Origin: Methanobrevibacter sp.
GTDB lineage: Archaea; Methanobacteriota; Methanobacteria; Methanobacteriales; Methanobacteriaceae
DNA: 32,230 bases
Direction of reading: 5' to 3'
NCBI RefSeq assembly: GCF_017447225.1
Contig: NZ_JAFSNZ010000071.1
Span: forward strand, 1-32,230
Below the pieces are notes generated by a model. That model made no database searches. It worked only from the letters and a program-made list of their open reading frames with translations, and was not told the origin of the DNA. How positions within the stretch are numbered: position 1 is the stretch's first letter; each line of letters begins with the position of its first letter. A program made the position numbers and the translations under genes. Positions 1-8,025 of the stretch are shown in pieces.

Positions 1-87
1 AAAGTACTTAATAATTATATTAAGCCCATAATAAAAAAATTAAATCCAAAACACAATACTGAATGGGAAGTCCAAAAAATTAGTTAA
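1..87 (+). CDS. C-terminal end of a gene entering from the left (partial)
   Basis: The frame starting at base 1 is open for 28 codons and closes with TAA at 85-87. The residues are mixed charged and hydrophobic (it ends ...NTEWEVQKIS) and the stretch is less AT-rich than the spacer that follows. This suggests the end of a real protein whose body lies outside the window. No family can be named from so little. It could also be a chance open frame. Confidence 0.35.
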   Translation, partial: KVLNNYIKPIIKKLNPKHNTEWEVQKIS

Positions 88-497
88 AAATAGAATAAAT
101 TATATTTAAATAAATAAAATTAAATATGCAATTTACTATAATCAAATACCAACAAATCATCGATTAAGAAAGTTTATATTGATTTATATATTTGTAGTAG
201 AATATATATAAAGATTGCCAAAAAAATATTAAACAATTAATAATAATTATAAATATTTATTATATATACATATAATTTTTTATAATAAAAATTAGCTATT
301 GTTTAGTTTTTAGTATATTGAATTAGCGATTAATAATTCCACATATATCACATATAGTTTGCATATAATGAAACAATAAATCAAAATTATTAAAAGTAAC
401 TTGAAGTAATTTAACATGAAAATAAATTTTGAATTATGATAAGTATTTTATAAATAACCCACAAATATTATAACAATATATACGAGAGTGGGCTATT
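88..497. other. AT-rich intergenic spacer
   Basis: About 410 bases that are extremely AT-rich, with no convincing frame, RNA gene or ordered repeat. It holds scattered T-tracts (for example around 275-283) that could end transcription from the left. The promoter of the cysteine-synthase gene lies at its right end, with TATA-like TTTTATAAATA at about 446-456. Confidence 0.6.
454..496 (+). promoter_or_regulatory. Inverted repeat between TATA box and start codon of the cysteine synthase gene
   Basis: ATAACCCAC (454-462) and GTGGGCTAT (488-496) are complementary at 8 of 9 positions and are separated by 25 bases. The right arm ends one base before the ATG at 498 and covers the place where a ribosome site would lie. 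The left arm abuts the TATA-like TTTTATAAATA. It could be a split operator or, if the transcript starts far enough upstream, an RNA stem hiding the start. The dyad is directly visible; its role is inferred. Confidence 0.45.
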
Positions 498-1457
498 ATG
501 AATATTGGGAATTTAATCGGCAATACGCCAATGATAAAGATTAATTATGAATATGAAGGAAAACCTGGAAGCATTTATGCTAAACTTGAATATTACAACT
601 ATACTGGAAGCATAAAAGATAGAATTGCACTTTATATAATAGAAAAGGAAAGGGAAAACGGAAACTTAAAACCTGGACAGGCAATTGTTGAAGTTACAAG
701 CGGAAACACAGGAATATCATTCAGCGCAATCGGTGCACTTTTCGACCATGAAGTACACATATTCATGCCAGATTGGGTATCCCTGGAGAGAAGAAACCTT
801 ATTGAAATGTACGGTGCACAGGTTCACCTTGTATCCAAAGAGGAAGGCGGATTTAAAAAAGCATTGGAACTTGCAGAAGAATTCGCCATAAAAAACAATG
901 CATTCAGACCACTCCAATTTGACAATCCACTAAACGTTGACGCCCAATACAAAACCACCGGACAGGAAATAATAGATACCATACCTGATGTGAATGCTTT
1001 CGTTTCAGGAATCGGAACCGGCGGAACATTGATGGGTATAGGCAAAAAATTAAAAGAAAATGATCCGTCATCAAAGATATTTGCTCTGGAACCATCCACA
1101 CTCTCAATTCTCAAAATGGGCATGGAAGAGGGATCACACATGATTGAAGGAATCGGTGATGACTTCATTCCGGGAATTGTCAATGAAGATATTATCGATG
1201 ATATTGTACTGATTGATGACTGCGATGCAATCAACATGTCCAAAAGAATAGCCAAGGAATTTGGCCTGGGAATAGGAATTTCAAGCGGAGCAAACTTTTT
1301 GGCAAGTGTGCTTATGGACAGCGATGATTTAACGGTTGCAACAGTCTTTGCAGATGACAACAAAAAATACATTACAACAAAGCTATCAGAAATTCAGGAT
1401 GAAAATCCTAAACTGATTTCAAACAACATTAGACTAATTGACTTTGAGGTGCTTTAA
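498..1457 (+). CDS. cysK: Cysteine synthase family PLP enzyme (CysK/CysM-like)
   Basis: A 319-residue fold-type II PLP enzyme. The family replaces an activated serine (O-acetylserine, or O-phosphoserine in some archaea) with sulfide to make cysteine in the cytoplasm. Visible motifs are TGSIKDR with the PLP lysine at about residue 40, TSGNTG at 67-72 binding the substrate carboxylate, and the glycine loop GTGGT at 172-176 holding the PLP phosphate. GISSGAN near residue 260 is also typical. Length is normal for CysK. The preferred acceptor cannot be read from sequence, so a cystathionine beta-synthase-like or OPS-type activity remains possible. The next gene starts one base after the stop, so the two are probably translated from one message. 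The leader carries an inverted repeat, and no strong Shine-Dalgarno site is seen. Confidence 0.85.
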   Translation: MNIGNLIGNTPMIKINYEYEGKPGSIYAKLEYYNYTGSIKDRIALYIIEKERENGNLKPGQAIVEVTSGNTGISFSAIGALFDHEVHIFMPDWVSLERRNLIEMYGAQVHLVSKEEGGFKKALELAEEFAIKNNAFRPLQFDNPLNVDAQYKTTGQEIIDTIPDVNAFVSGIGTGGTLMGIGKKLKENDPSSKIFALEPSTLSILKMGMEEGSHMIEGIGDDFIPGIVNEDIIDDIVLIDDCDAINMSKRIAKEFGLGIGISSGANFLASVLMDSDDLTVATVFADDNKKYITTKLSEIQDENPKLISNNIRLIDFEVL

Positions 1458-1458
1458 A

Positions 1459-1722
1459 ATGAATTATGAAGAGATGAACTTCTGCCAGTCATGCGCAATG
1501 CCAATGGCTGAAGATGACTGTGGAACACAAAAGGATGGCTCCAAAAGTCCTGATTACTGCAAATACTGCTATCAGAATGGTGAGTTTACAAAGTACGTGA
1601 CTATGGAAGAGATGATTGATTTTTGCGTTCCGAAAACCGCACAGGCAACAGGCATGAGTGAAGATGAAGCAAGAAAAATGTCAGAAGATATTTTCCCAAA
1701 ACTTAAACGATGGATGAAATAA
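1459..1722 (+). CDS. Small zinc-ribbon protein
   Basis: An 87-residue protein. The ATG at 1459 is chosen because it follows the preceding stop by one base and begins a compact Cys-rich module; an in-frame start at 1438 lies inside the upstream gene and is unlikely. Cys-x2-Cys pairs appear at the N-terminus (FCQSC) and near residues 35-39 (YCKYC), with another Cys between them, as in the putative zinc-ribbon domain family often annotated as transcriptional-regulator-like. The C-terminal half is helical (EEMIDF, DEARKMSEDIFPKLKRW). It is probably a cytosolic metal-binding protein of unknown role. Its tight coupling to the cysteine-synthase gene suggests a link to sulfur or metal handling, which is an inference. 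Confidence 0.75.
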   Translation: MNYEEMNFCQSCAMPMAEDDCGTQKDGSKSPDYCKYCYQNGEFTKYVTMEEMIDFCVPKTAQATGMSEDEARKMSEDIFPKLKRWMK

Positions 1723-1735
1723 ATCCATCATTTTT
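1709..1735 (+). terminator. Hairpin-T terminator of the cysK operon
   Basis: GATGGAT (1709-1715) pairs perfectly with ATCCATC (1723-1729) and is followed by ATTTTT (1730-1735). The stem overlaps the end of the zinc-ribbon gene and its TAA. The run ends where the opposing acetyltransferase gene ends, so it separates convergent genes. Confidence 0.65.
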
Positions 1736-2142
1736 CAAGTCCACAATTCTGTAATAAACATTGGACTTGCATCATCAGCTTTTTCAAAACCGCAATTTTC
1801 ATAGAATTCAATTTCATCATCATAAGCTACAATGACAATGCGCAAATAGTCCTTATAATGATTTTTCATTTTCATAACCAATTCTTTTCCAATGCCTTTT
1901 GACTGATATTCCGGCATTACAAGAAGATAATGAATATAAGCAGTCATTATCCCATCATCCATTGCACAAATCAGGCCAACCAATTTGTCCCCATCCCATG
2001 CGGAGAATACTGTTTCAAAGTTTTTCATTGCAATTACAAGTTTATCCGAAAAATAACCTGAGGACCATCCTACAGAACAGAAAAGTTCTTTTAAATCATT
2101 TCTTTTGAATTCATGAGTATCATCATATAAAATTTCACACAT
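1735..2142 (-). CDS. GNAT-family N-acetyltransferase
   Basis: A 135-residue single-domain GNAT protein that would transfer an acetyl group from acetyl-CoA to an unknown amine. The acetyl-CoA loop is visible as Q-S-K-G-I-G at about residues 80-85 after beta-strand 4 (YIHYLLVMPEY). The late YENCGF motif, followed by an acidic stretch, is typical of the fold's C-terminus. The start has a GGTGA site five bases before the ATG. It converges on the cysK operon with a 12-base gap. The substrate (amino acid, antibiotic, protein N-terminus) cannot be told from sequence. It is followed on its strand by nothing obviously co-transcribed. Confidence 0.8.
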   Translation of the reverse strand: MCEILYDDTHEFKRNDLKELFCSVGWSSGYFSDKLVIAMKNFETVFSAWDGDKLVGLICAMDDGIMTAYIHYLLVMPEYQSKGIGKELVMKMKNHYKDYLRIVIVAYDDEIEFYENCGFEKADDASPMFITELWT

Positions 2143-2278
2143 TTTTTCACCATCAAATAAATTGATTTATGATTAAGCTAATCACTTTAAATTTCATTAA
2201 TGTTATAATAATTGATCTCATTTTGAATTTTATTGAACTTAATTCGAAAACAACTATTAATTTTAATTGTAATGTAGA

Positions 2279-2316
2279 TATAAAAAAATAAAAAAGTAAA
2301 AAATAAACAAAACCGG
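2279..2316 (-). terminator. T-rich terminator after the adhesin gene
   Basis: Read on the minus strand, the bases just after the adhesin stop are several T-runs in a row (plus strand: A-runs between 2279 and 2316). Archaeal RNA polymerase terminates at such tracts without needing a hairpin. No strong stem is seen. Confidence 0.5.
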
Positions 2317-2324
2317 AGTTCTGC

Positions 2325-4496
2325 CTATTTCATAGTAGCTACTGCACCGCCATGCAGGAACTGGTATACTAGACCTTCAGTTGACGGATATGAACAGTGC
2401 TTAATGTTATTTGAACTCAGATACTGAGCGACATTGCTGATATAAGGGTCGTTAATACTGAAGTTGTCATCCCAGGCTCTTTGAGCTGAATAACCTGTGA
2501 AGTCACCATAACGGTACGGACCCATTCCATCAGGATTTGTCCAGTTGATTGTATCCCAAACAGGCACACATACAACGTTTTTGGATTTCAGGACATTCTG
2601 AATATAACTTGAAGCAAGCTCTCTTATGGTTCCTGCGCAGAATCCGTTATAGATGTTTATGAGAACATAATTCGCTGGAGTATTGAAGTAATCCTTATAA
2701 TGTGAGTTACTGTCAGTTTCACCTACCTTAACATTCCATCCAGCGGCAGTCAATGCCCTTGCAAGATCCCATTTTTTATCGTCTGATCCGCCATCGGCAT
2801 CAATATAGACATTCTTGCCTGATATGCCATAAGGATTGTTGATATTTTTCAATGCATCCTGAGAAATAACAGTTACAGAATCCGCCAAATCAGCGTCATA
2901 GTCCCAGACGAAGGACATTACACGTGTAGAGATAAGCAGATAATCATTGAAGCTAAGCTTGCCCATTGGGGTGTCAACAGTGCTTGGAACCTTATTGTCT
3001 TTAGCTATTTGAGATGAAAGATTATTTGCAATGCTTACGAATTCATCTTTTTTAAGCAAACATGAATCAGTAGTAGCTGCACTTGTTGAATCTGGCCCTT
3101 TGACACCATCAATTATTTTAATGTCTGAATAATTTGAGGATCCTAATTGGGAAATTGCCTTGTTCATCAGATAGAAGAATTCGGGCATGGTAAATCCATA
3201 GAAAGGAGCCTTGATTGTAGCTGGGAATTTGCCGTTTTTCTCATAATATGCATTCAAGTCATTTGCAGCTTTAGCAATATCATAAACAGAAAGTGTAACT
3301 GGCTTGACAATTACCTTATTTGATATTGCAGAACCGTTGAACATAGAAGTTATGATGTATTCAGCCGGAAAGAGATTAATGTTGAGCTTTACCTGGCCGC
3401 TGGCATTGGTTGTCCTGTGATATAGCACTCCGTTAATATTGAACATCACATCCTGATTTGGATATAACTTACCCTGGCCATCAAGCAATGTAGCAACAAA
3501 AGGTTCGGAATGGCCGTAATATTTAACCAGGTCGTCTGCATACAATATAGGAAGAACCTTAATATTGTTTGACACAATGCTTCCGAGATACTGTGCGGAA
3601 ATCACATAATCTCCCGGAGCTAAGTTAATGTTCAGTTTACATATGCCGCTTGAGTTAACAGTACGATCATAAAAGACTCCATTAATATTGAATGTTACAT
3701 TTTCGCCGACTGCGGGCTTTCCGTCATTGCCGTAGACCTTCAAAGTATACTGGGTAGCGTTTTTAAAGTACTTTACAATATCCCTGTTTTCGCCGAATTT
3801 GGAAATGACCGTGATATTATTGGATTTCATCTCACCAGTAATTAAATTCAGTGCAGTGATAATATAATCTCCAGAGCCCAGATTAATATTTAATCTGGCC
3901 AAACCTTCATTGCCGTTGATTTGACGATTGTATAAAACGCCGTTGATATTGAATTGGATGGTAGTACCATTTGCAAGATAATTGCCTTTTCCGTCACGGA
4001 ATGTGGCATAGTACTGAGTATCATTTTTTTCCATTTTAACAATGTCAGTTCCGTTTATCGTGTCCAAAACAGTTACTGTGGAATTGATTATATGAATCTT
4101 ATATGATGAGGTGACGGGATATTCGCCGGGTCTTAGATTTAAAGCGATTGAAGCAACACCATTGGAATTGGTGATTCTATTGTAGTTAACACCATTGATT
4201 TTAATTGTTACGCTTTCATTGGAAATAGGATTGCTGTTGCTGTCCAAAAGAGTAACATTGAATCTTTCATTTCCGCCGAAATATTTGGTAATATCCGGAG
4301 CAGTTATTATTGCATCACCGGATTCATTATCATTTGCTGATAATAAGTCTTCATTTTCAGATAAATCAAGATTAATGTCTGAGTTGTCAGATGACAGAGT
4401 ATCTGAATCGGACTGAATGAAATCATCACTAGCACAAACGCTAGAAATTGATAAAATTAAAAATAAAGAGCAAATCAATATAAATTGCTTTTTCAT
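2325..4496 (-). CDS. Secreted adhesin-like protein with Ig-like repeats and pseudomurein-binding repeats
   Basis: A 723-residue exported protein. Residues 1-23 form a signal peptide ending in Cys-Ala-Ser. An acidic Ser/Asp-rich linker follows to about 65. Four Ig-like repeats then lie at roughly 67-145, 150-232, 238-315 and 320-398, each with a core like NINGVLYxR...LNINLxPGDYxI. Two segments at about 402-455 and 480-535 match the pseudomurein-binding repeat (YDIAKAANDLNAYYEKNGKFP, then a MPEFFYLMNKAI-type helix), which anchors proteins to the Methanobacteriales wall. The last 165 residues are a separate alpha/beta domain with GKNVYIDADGGSD and several Trp/Cys/His residues. It does not show the Cys-His-Asp pattern of pseudomurein endopeptidases that I would expect. 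It is probably a wall-anchored surface protein, and a hydrolytic role for the end domain is open. The start is preceded by GGAGTG. Confidence 0.8.
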   Translation of the reverse strand: MKKQFILICSLFLILSISSVCASDDFIQSDSDTLSSDNSDINLDLSENEDLLSANDNESGDAIITAPDITKYFGGNERFNVTLLDSNSNPISNESVTIKINGVNYNRITNSNGVASIALNLRPGEYPVTSSYKIHIINSTVTVLDTINGTDIVKMEKNDTQYYATFRDGKGNYLANGTTIQFNINGVLYNRQINGNEGLARLNINLGSGDYIITALNLITGEMKSNNITVISKFGENRDIVKYFKNATQYTLKVYGNDGKPAVGENVTFNINGVFYDRTVNSSGICKLNINLAPGDYVISAQYLGSIVSNNIKVLPILYADDLVKYYGHSEPFVATLLDGQGKLYPNQDVMFNINGVLYHRTTNASGQVKLNINLFPAEYIITSMFNGSAISNKVIVKPVTLSVYDIAKAANDLNAYYEKNGKFPATIKAPFYGFTMPEFFYLMNKAISQLGSSNYSDIKIIDGVKGPDSTSAATTDSCLLKKDEFVSIANNLSSQIAKDNKVPSTVDTPMGKLSFNDYLLISTRVMSFVWDYDADLADSVTVISQDALKNINNPYGISGKNVYIDADGGSDDKKWDLARALTAAGWNVKVGETDSNSHYKDYFNTPANYVLINIYNGFCAGTIRELASSYIQNVLKSKNVVCVPVWDTINWTNPDGMGPYRYGDFTGYSAQRAWDDNFSINDPYISNVAQYLSSNNIKHCSYPSTEGLVYQFLHGGAVATMK

Positions 4497-4568
4497 AATC
4501 TAAACACTCCATTTTTTGTATATTATAAAAATATATATTTAAAATAATATTAAAGATTATTGGTAATA

Positions 4569-6017
4569 TTATAAGTCATAGTGTATGTTGTGCAATTTAT
4601 AAAGACATACTGAACTGCTTGAAGGGAATGCGTAAATCATGTAGTCGAGCTCTTCCAATGTTATCTTTTTATTGATTATGAATGCGAACATGTTCGCCAC
4701 ATTTTCCGCATCTGCAGCATATATTTCAGCTCCTACAATCTGGAGATTCTTATCTACAATGACCTTGGCCTCAGCAGTGGTGTCATTTTTAAGCTCCAGT
4801 GAGTATGAGTTTCCGTATCTGATTGTATGGACATCATATTCATCTGATTCATCTGCAATGTATGCTGGAACACCGACTGTAGCTATTCTTGGAATTGTGT
4901 ATGCAACTGCAGGAACCACAGGATAGGTTATCTCATCAGCCTCACCCAACAGCTCTTTAGCAAGATATTTTGAGTGATGTATTGCAACAGTCACCAGTTT
5001 GGCAACTCCTGTGTCTGCAACATCTCCTGAAGCGTAGATGTTTGGAATTTCTGTCTGGAGATGTCCGTTGACCTTTATTCCGCTTTTAGTATGAGTTAAT
5101 CCAACATTTTCAAGACCGATATCGGCAACGTTGGCTTCCCTTCCCATAGCCGCCACAACATAGTCTCCGGTTAGTGACAATCCGCTTTCACAGATTACTG
5201 TAAATCCGTTTTCATAAGCTCTGTTGTCTGTTTTAGCTTCAGGGTCTCTTAGCAGTTCATCGCAGTTCTGTGCATTTTCAAAATTTAGAATCTTATCTTC
5301 TGGATCATCAATTTCAACATTGCTTATTACCTTTTTGACCTGCTGGTTGAAATGGAAGCGTATGTTTTTCTGCTTTAATATTTCAATGACTCTTTGGACA
5401 TATGGCTGGTGGAAATACTTCAGTGCCATATCTCCTCTTATTATAACGTCAGCTTCACATCCCGCTTCGGCAAGTATTGATGCAAATTCCATTCCGACAA
5501 AACCTGCCCCAATGATTATGGCATGCTTTGGAAGCTCATCGATGTCCAGGTAATCGGTACTGTCATGGAGAAACTCCTTACCCTCAATATCAGGAATTAC
5601 AGGCTTTAAACCTGTGCATATCACGATTTTATCTGTTGTGTATTTCTCATCGCCGACCTGAACAGTGTGTTCATCTATTATTACGCCTTTTCCATGGGCC
5701 ACATCCAAATTGTATTCCTTGAATTTGCCGTCAAGGAATGGTGCCATGTTTGCAATGCGTTTTCTTTTGAATTCCATCAGTGCTGGCCAGTCCACTTCAA
5801 AGTTTCCTGCTTTTCCAACGCCTTCAAAGTTATCTGTCAAAGCCTTGATTTCATATGGTGCGTCAAGAAGTGCTTTGGAGTTGCAGCCCCTGTTTGCACA
5901 TGTTCCGCCATACAGACTTTCCTCTACGATTAATATCTTAAGACCTTCCTTTCTTAAAAAGCGTGCTCCCTGCCAGGACGCATTTCCGCTTCCAATATAA
6001 ATTATATCATAATCCAT
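4569..6017 (-). CDS. FAD-dependent pyridine nucleotide-disulfide oxidoreductase relative
   Basis: A 482-residue flavoprotein of the dihydrolipoamide dehydrogenase/mercuric reductase/glutathione reductase class I family. The FAD-binding GxGxxxxxA motif is at residues 9-18, the redox-active pair Cys40-x4-Cys45 sits in GGTCANRGCNSK, the NAD(P)H Rossmann loop IIGAGFVGMEF lies near 167-177, and ASGDV near 330 binds the flavin ribityl. The C-terminal dimer domain is present. The usual HxHPTxSE signature there reads like IYAFPSSSS, so both His and the Glu acid/base residues appear to be replaced. The disulfide-exchange chemistry of the family may therefore differ, and naming it as a lipoamide or mercuric reductase would be unsafe. 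AGAGGTTAA precedes the ATG. It is divergent from the TPR-HIRAN gene. Confidence 0.8.
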   Translation of the reverse strand: MDYDIIYIGSGNASWQGARFLRKEGLKILIVEESLYGGTCANRGCNSKALLDAPYEIKALTDNFEGVGKAGNFEVDWPALMEFKRKRIANMAPFLDGKFKEYNLDVAHGKGVIIDEHTVQVGDEKYTTDKIVICTGLKPVIPDIEGKEFLHDSTDYLDIDELPKHAIIIGAGFVGMEFASILAEAGCEADVIIRGDMALKYFHQPYVQRVIEILKQKNIRFHFNQQVKKVISNVEIDDPEDKILNFENAQNCDELLRDPEAKTDNRAYENGFTVICESGLSLTGDYVVAAMGREANVADIGLENVGLTHTKSGIKVNGHLQTEIPNIYASGDVADTGVAKLVTVAIHHSKYLAKELLGEADEITYPVVPAVAYTIPRIATVGVPAYIADESDEYDVHTIRYGNSYSLELKNDTTAEAKVIVDKNLQIVGAEIYAADAENVANMFAFIINKKITLEELDYMIYAFPSSSSVCLYKLHNIHYDL

Positions 6018-6062
6018 GAATTAACCTCTTTTTTGAAATTACTTCTATATTTGTCAAAAATT

Positions 6063-6094
6063 GTATAAATATATTTGAACAAAAAAGTCTACTA
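6063..6094 (+). promoter_or_regulatory. TATA box of a probably leaderless transcript
   Basis: GTATAAATATATT at 6063-6075 is centred about 25 bases before the ATG at 6094, and no Shine-Dalgarno site lies between. The spacing predicts transcription starting at or next to the start codon. Confidence 0.5.
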
Positions 6095-6924
6095 TGAAAA
6101 ATAATGATTATCTTCAAAAGGATTTAAAGGATAAGATTGACCGTGACAATACTTACCAGTCAACATTTAAGGTTTCACAAACATCCAAAATCGAATATCT
6201 GATAAATGAAGGTTCATATGATGAGGCGCTGCCATTAATAGATAAAATCATTGTTAATGAAGATAATTATAACAATTGGAATCTTAAGGGAATCATTCTG
6301 GAGAACTTATCAGAATATGAAAAGGCCGTTGAGTCTTTCAACAGAGCTTTAGCTTTAAATAAAGATAGTGAAGTATTATTGAATAAGATTAACTGCCTCT
6401 ACAAATGGGCTAAGGTGTCTTATTTTCCGGATTTGAAATATGATTTGGCCTTAAGGTTGATTGATGATGCTCTTGAGATAATTCCCGAAAGCGAAGACCC
6501 TTCAGAATTTTATTTTTTAAAAGCGGAAGTTCTCGAATCAATGGGAGAGCGGATTGAGTCCAGAAAGAATTATTTTATTGCATACAAGGAATTCGATAAG
6601 CTGAACGAGTTTCAACGCCAGCTTGACTATCTTGAAAGCACCACAGATTTGTTGATTAACATTACCGGAAGCTATTATCATAACTACACTCCAAATCCTG
6701 GAGATATCGTTAAATTGGTCGGAGAGCCTGAAAACGAACATGACAGCGATGCTATTGCAGTTTATCTTGACAGCGATAAAATAGGTTATGTTGCAAACAG
6801 TGAATATACTCTTTTTGACAAGGTTAAAAGTGCATCTAAGATAAAACCTGAGATTGACGGTGATTGTAAAGCCGAAATACTTTTTGTTTACCTGGATGAA
6901 TATGTTATAGCTAAAGTCATTTAA
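6094..6924 (+). CDS. TPR-HIRAN fusion protein
   Basis: A 276-residue cytosolic protein. Residues about 28-100 form tandem tetratricopeptide-type helix pairs (YNNWNLKGIILENLSEYEKA, then a FNRALALNKD turn). A further helical pair spans about 110-180. The last 90 residues match the HIRAN domain: GSYYHNY...GDIVKLVGEPENEHDSDAIAVY...IGYVANS. HIRAN domains bind DNA 3' ends or damaged/stalled DNA in SWI2/SNF2-type helicases and also occur alone in prokaryotes. TPR modules mediate protein contacts. The combination suggests a DNA-linked adaptor, but that is inference. It stands alone between a divergent oxidoreductase gene and the next adhesin gene, and appears leaderless. Confidence 0.75.
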   Translation: MKNNDYLQKDLKDKIDRDNTYQSTFKVSQTSKIEYLINEGSYDEALPLIDKIIVNEDNYNNWNLKGIILENLSEYEKAVESFNRALALNKDSEVLLNKINCLYKWAKVSYFPDLKYDLALRLIDDALEIIPESEDPSEFYFLKAEVLESMGERIESRKNYFIAYKEFDKLNEFQRQLDYLESTTDLLINITGSYYHNYTPNPGDIVKLVGEPENEHDSDAIAVYLDSDKIGYVANSEYTLFDKVKSASKIKPEIDGDCKAEILFVYLDEYVIAKVI

Positions 6925-6925
6925 G

Positions 6926-6961
6926 GTAATGTTTATATTACATAAGTAATATAAATATTAC
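6926..6961. promoter_or_regulatory. 36-bp near-perfect palindrome before the second adhesin gene
   Basis: A 16-base arm (6926-6941) and its complement (6946-6961) match at 15 of 16 positions around an ATAA spacer. It starts two bases after the TPR-HIRAN stop and ends two bases before the GGTG ribosome site of the next gene. It contains the only TATA-like sequence (TTTATATTA) for that gene, so it is either a large operator or a read-through stem between the two genes. Confidence 0.6.
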
Positions 6962-6972
6962 TGGTGAAGTTT

Positions 6973-7950
6973 ATGAACAAAAAAATCTTAATTTTTTCAT
7001 GTTTGATTTTGATATTCTTTTCAATTTCAGCAGTATCGGCAAGTGAAGAATTGACAAATGAAACAAATGATGATAACCAATATGATATTGAAGAAAATAT
7101 TAATTTAGAACCTCCAAAAGTATCCCTACAAACGGATAACCTGACAAAAATCTATAAAAACGACTCCCAATTCAATGTGAAGATAATACGGGAATATGAT
7201 CCAAATCAATTTTTCATTGTGACACCAATAGTAGGAGGAATATCATACGTAACATTTGAAGTGAACGGTATTTTATATTATAGACAAATCGAAAACAACA
7301 CATCTAAGCTCAACATTAATTTAAGCCCTGGAACTTATGTCATAACAACATACTACGGCATAATTAAAAAAACAAATACAATTACAGTTTTGCCATCAAT
7401 AATAGAAAACAGTGATTTGACAAAATTCTATAAAAATGATTCACAATATAGTGTCAAAATCTTGAATAAGGAAGGAAAAACAGTTGGTGCTGGAGAAAAT
7501 GTTACGTTTAATATTAATGGAGTTTTCTATACACGCCAAACCAATGATGAAGGAATAGCTAAATTAAATATTAACTTACAGCCTGGAAATTACGTCATAA
7601 CTGCTGAATATGAGGGCTGCATGGTTTCAAATAAGATTATCGTTAGGCCTACACTAATGTATTATCCTCAAGTTTCATATGGAAGCGGAATAATAAGTGT
7701 TCGTGTACTTGACGGTAAAGGAGAAGGTTTAGCTAATGCACCAATTAGCATCAATATCAATGGAGTGATATATGAATTCAAAACAGGCGATAATGGGATC
7801 TTTGTAGCAGATGGACTTACAATTAGACTTCCACCAGAAGATTACCTTTATACTGTAAGTTATAATGGAGATTCTATTTCGGATATATGGCATCTTCATG
7901 GTTTTATGCTAAACCACAACACTACCTCATTGATTTTGAACAGAATTTAA
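6973..7950 (+). CDS. Secreted adhesin-like protein with Ig-like repeats
   Basis: A 325-residue exported protein. The ATG at 6973 is preferred to the GTG at 6964 because that GTG is part of the GGTG ribosome site six bases upstream. A signal peptide of about 22 residues ends in AVSAS, followed by an acidic Asn-rich linker. Three repeats follow, at about 42-130, 134-215 and 217-300. The second is closest to those of the large adhesin at 2325-4496 (ENVTFNINGVFYTRQTNDEGIAKLN-type core). Unlike that protein, it has no pseudomurein-binding repeat, transmembrane anchor or extra end domain, so how it stays on the cell is unclear. It may be released, bind another surface protein, or be a truncated relative. 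Function (adhesion or surface layer) is by analogy only. Confidence 0.7.
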   Translation: MNKKILIFSCLILIFFSISAVSASEELTNETNDDNQYDIEENINLEPPKVSLQTDNLTKIYKNDSQFNVKIIREYDPNQFFIVTPIVGGISYVTFEVNGILYYRQIENNTSKLNINLSPGTYVITTYYGIIKKTNTITVLPSIIENSDLTKFYKNDSQYSVKILNKEGKTVGAGENVTFNINGVFYTRQTNDEGIAKLNINLQPGNYVITAEYEGCMVSNKIIVRPTLMYYPQVSYGSGIISVRVLDGKGEGLANAPISININGVIYEFKTGDNGIFVADGLTIRLPPEDYLYTVSYNGDSISDIWHLHGFMLNHNTTSLILNRI

Positions 7951-7982
7951 TTCGAAATTATTATTTTTTTGAAAAAATTTTT

Positions 7983-8000
7983 AACTAACAACCGTTAGTT
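7983..8000. promoter_or_regulatory. Operator 1 of the TetR gene (AACTAAC-N4-GTTAGTT)
   Basis: A perfect dyad with 7-base arms AACTAAC (7983-7989) and GTTAGTT (7994-8000) around AACC. It lies directly against the TATA box TTTATAAAATA at about 7999-8010, where the TFB recognition element would be. A second copy with the same arms lies 43 bases downstream. Confidence 0.75.
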
Positions 8001-8025
8001 TTATAAAATATAATTAAGATATTAT

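Noticed and set aside
824-1372. 182-codon open frame on the minus strand, opposite the cysteine synthase gene
   Set aside because: It lies fully inside a well-supported gene whose motifs and codon pattern explain the sequence; the product is Ser/Ile/Pro-rich with no motif and no ribosome site.
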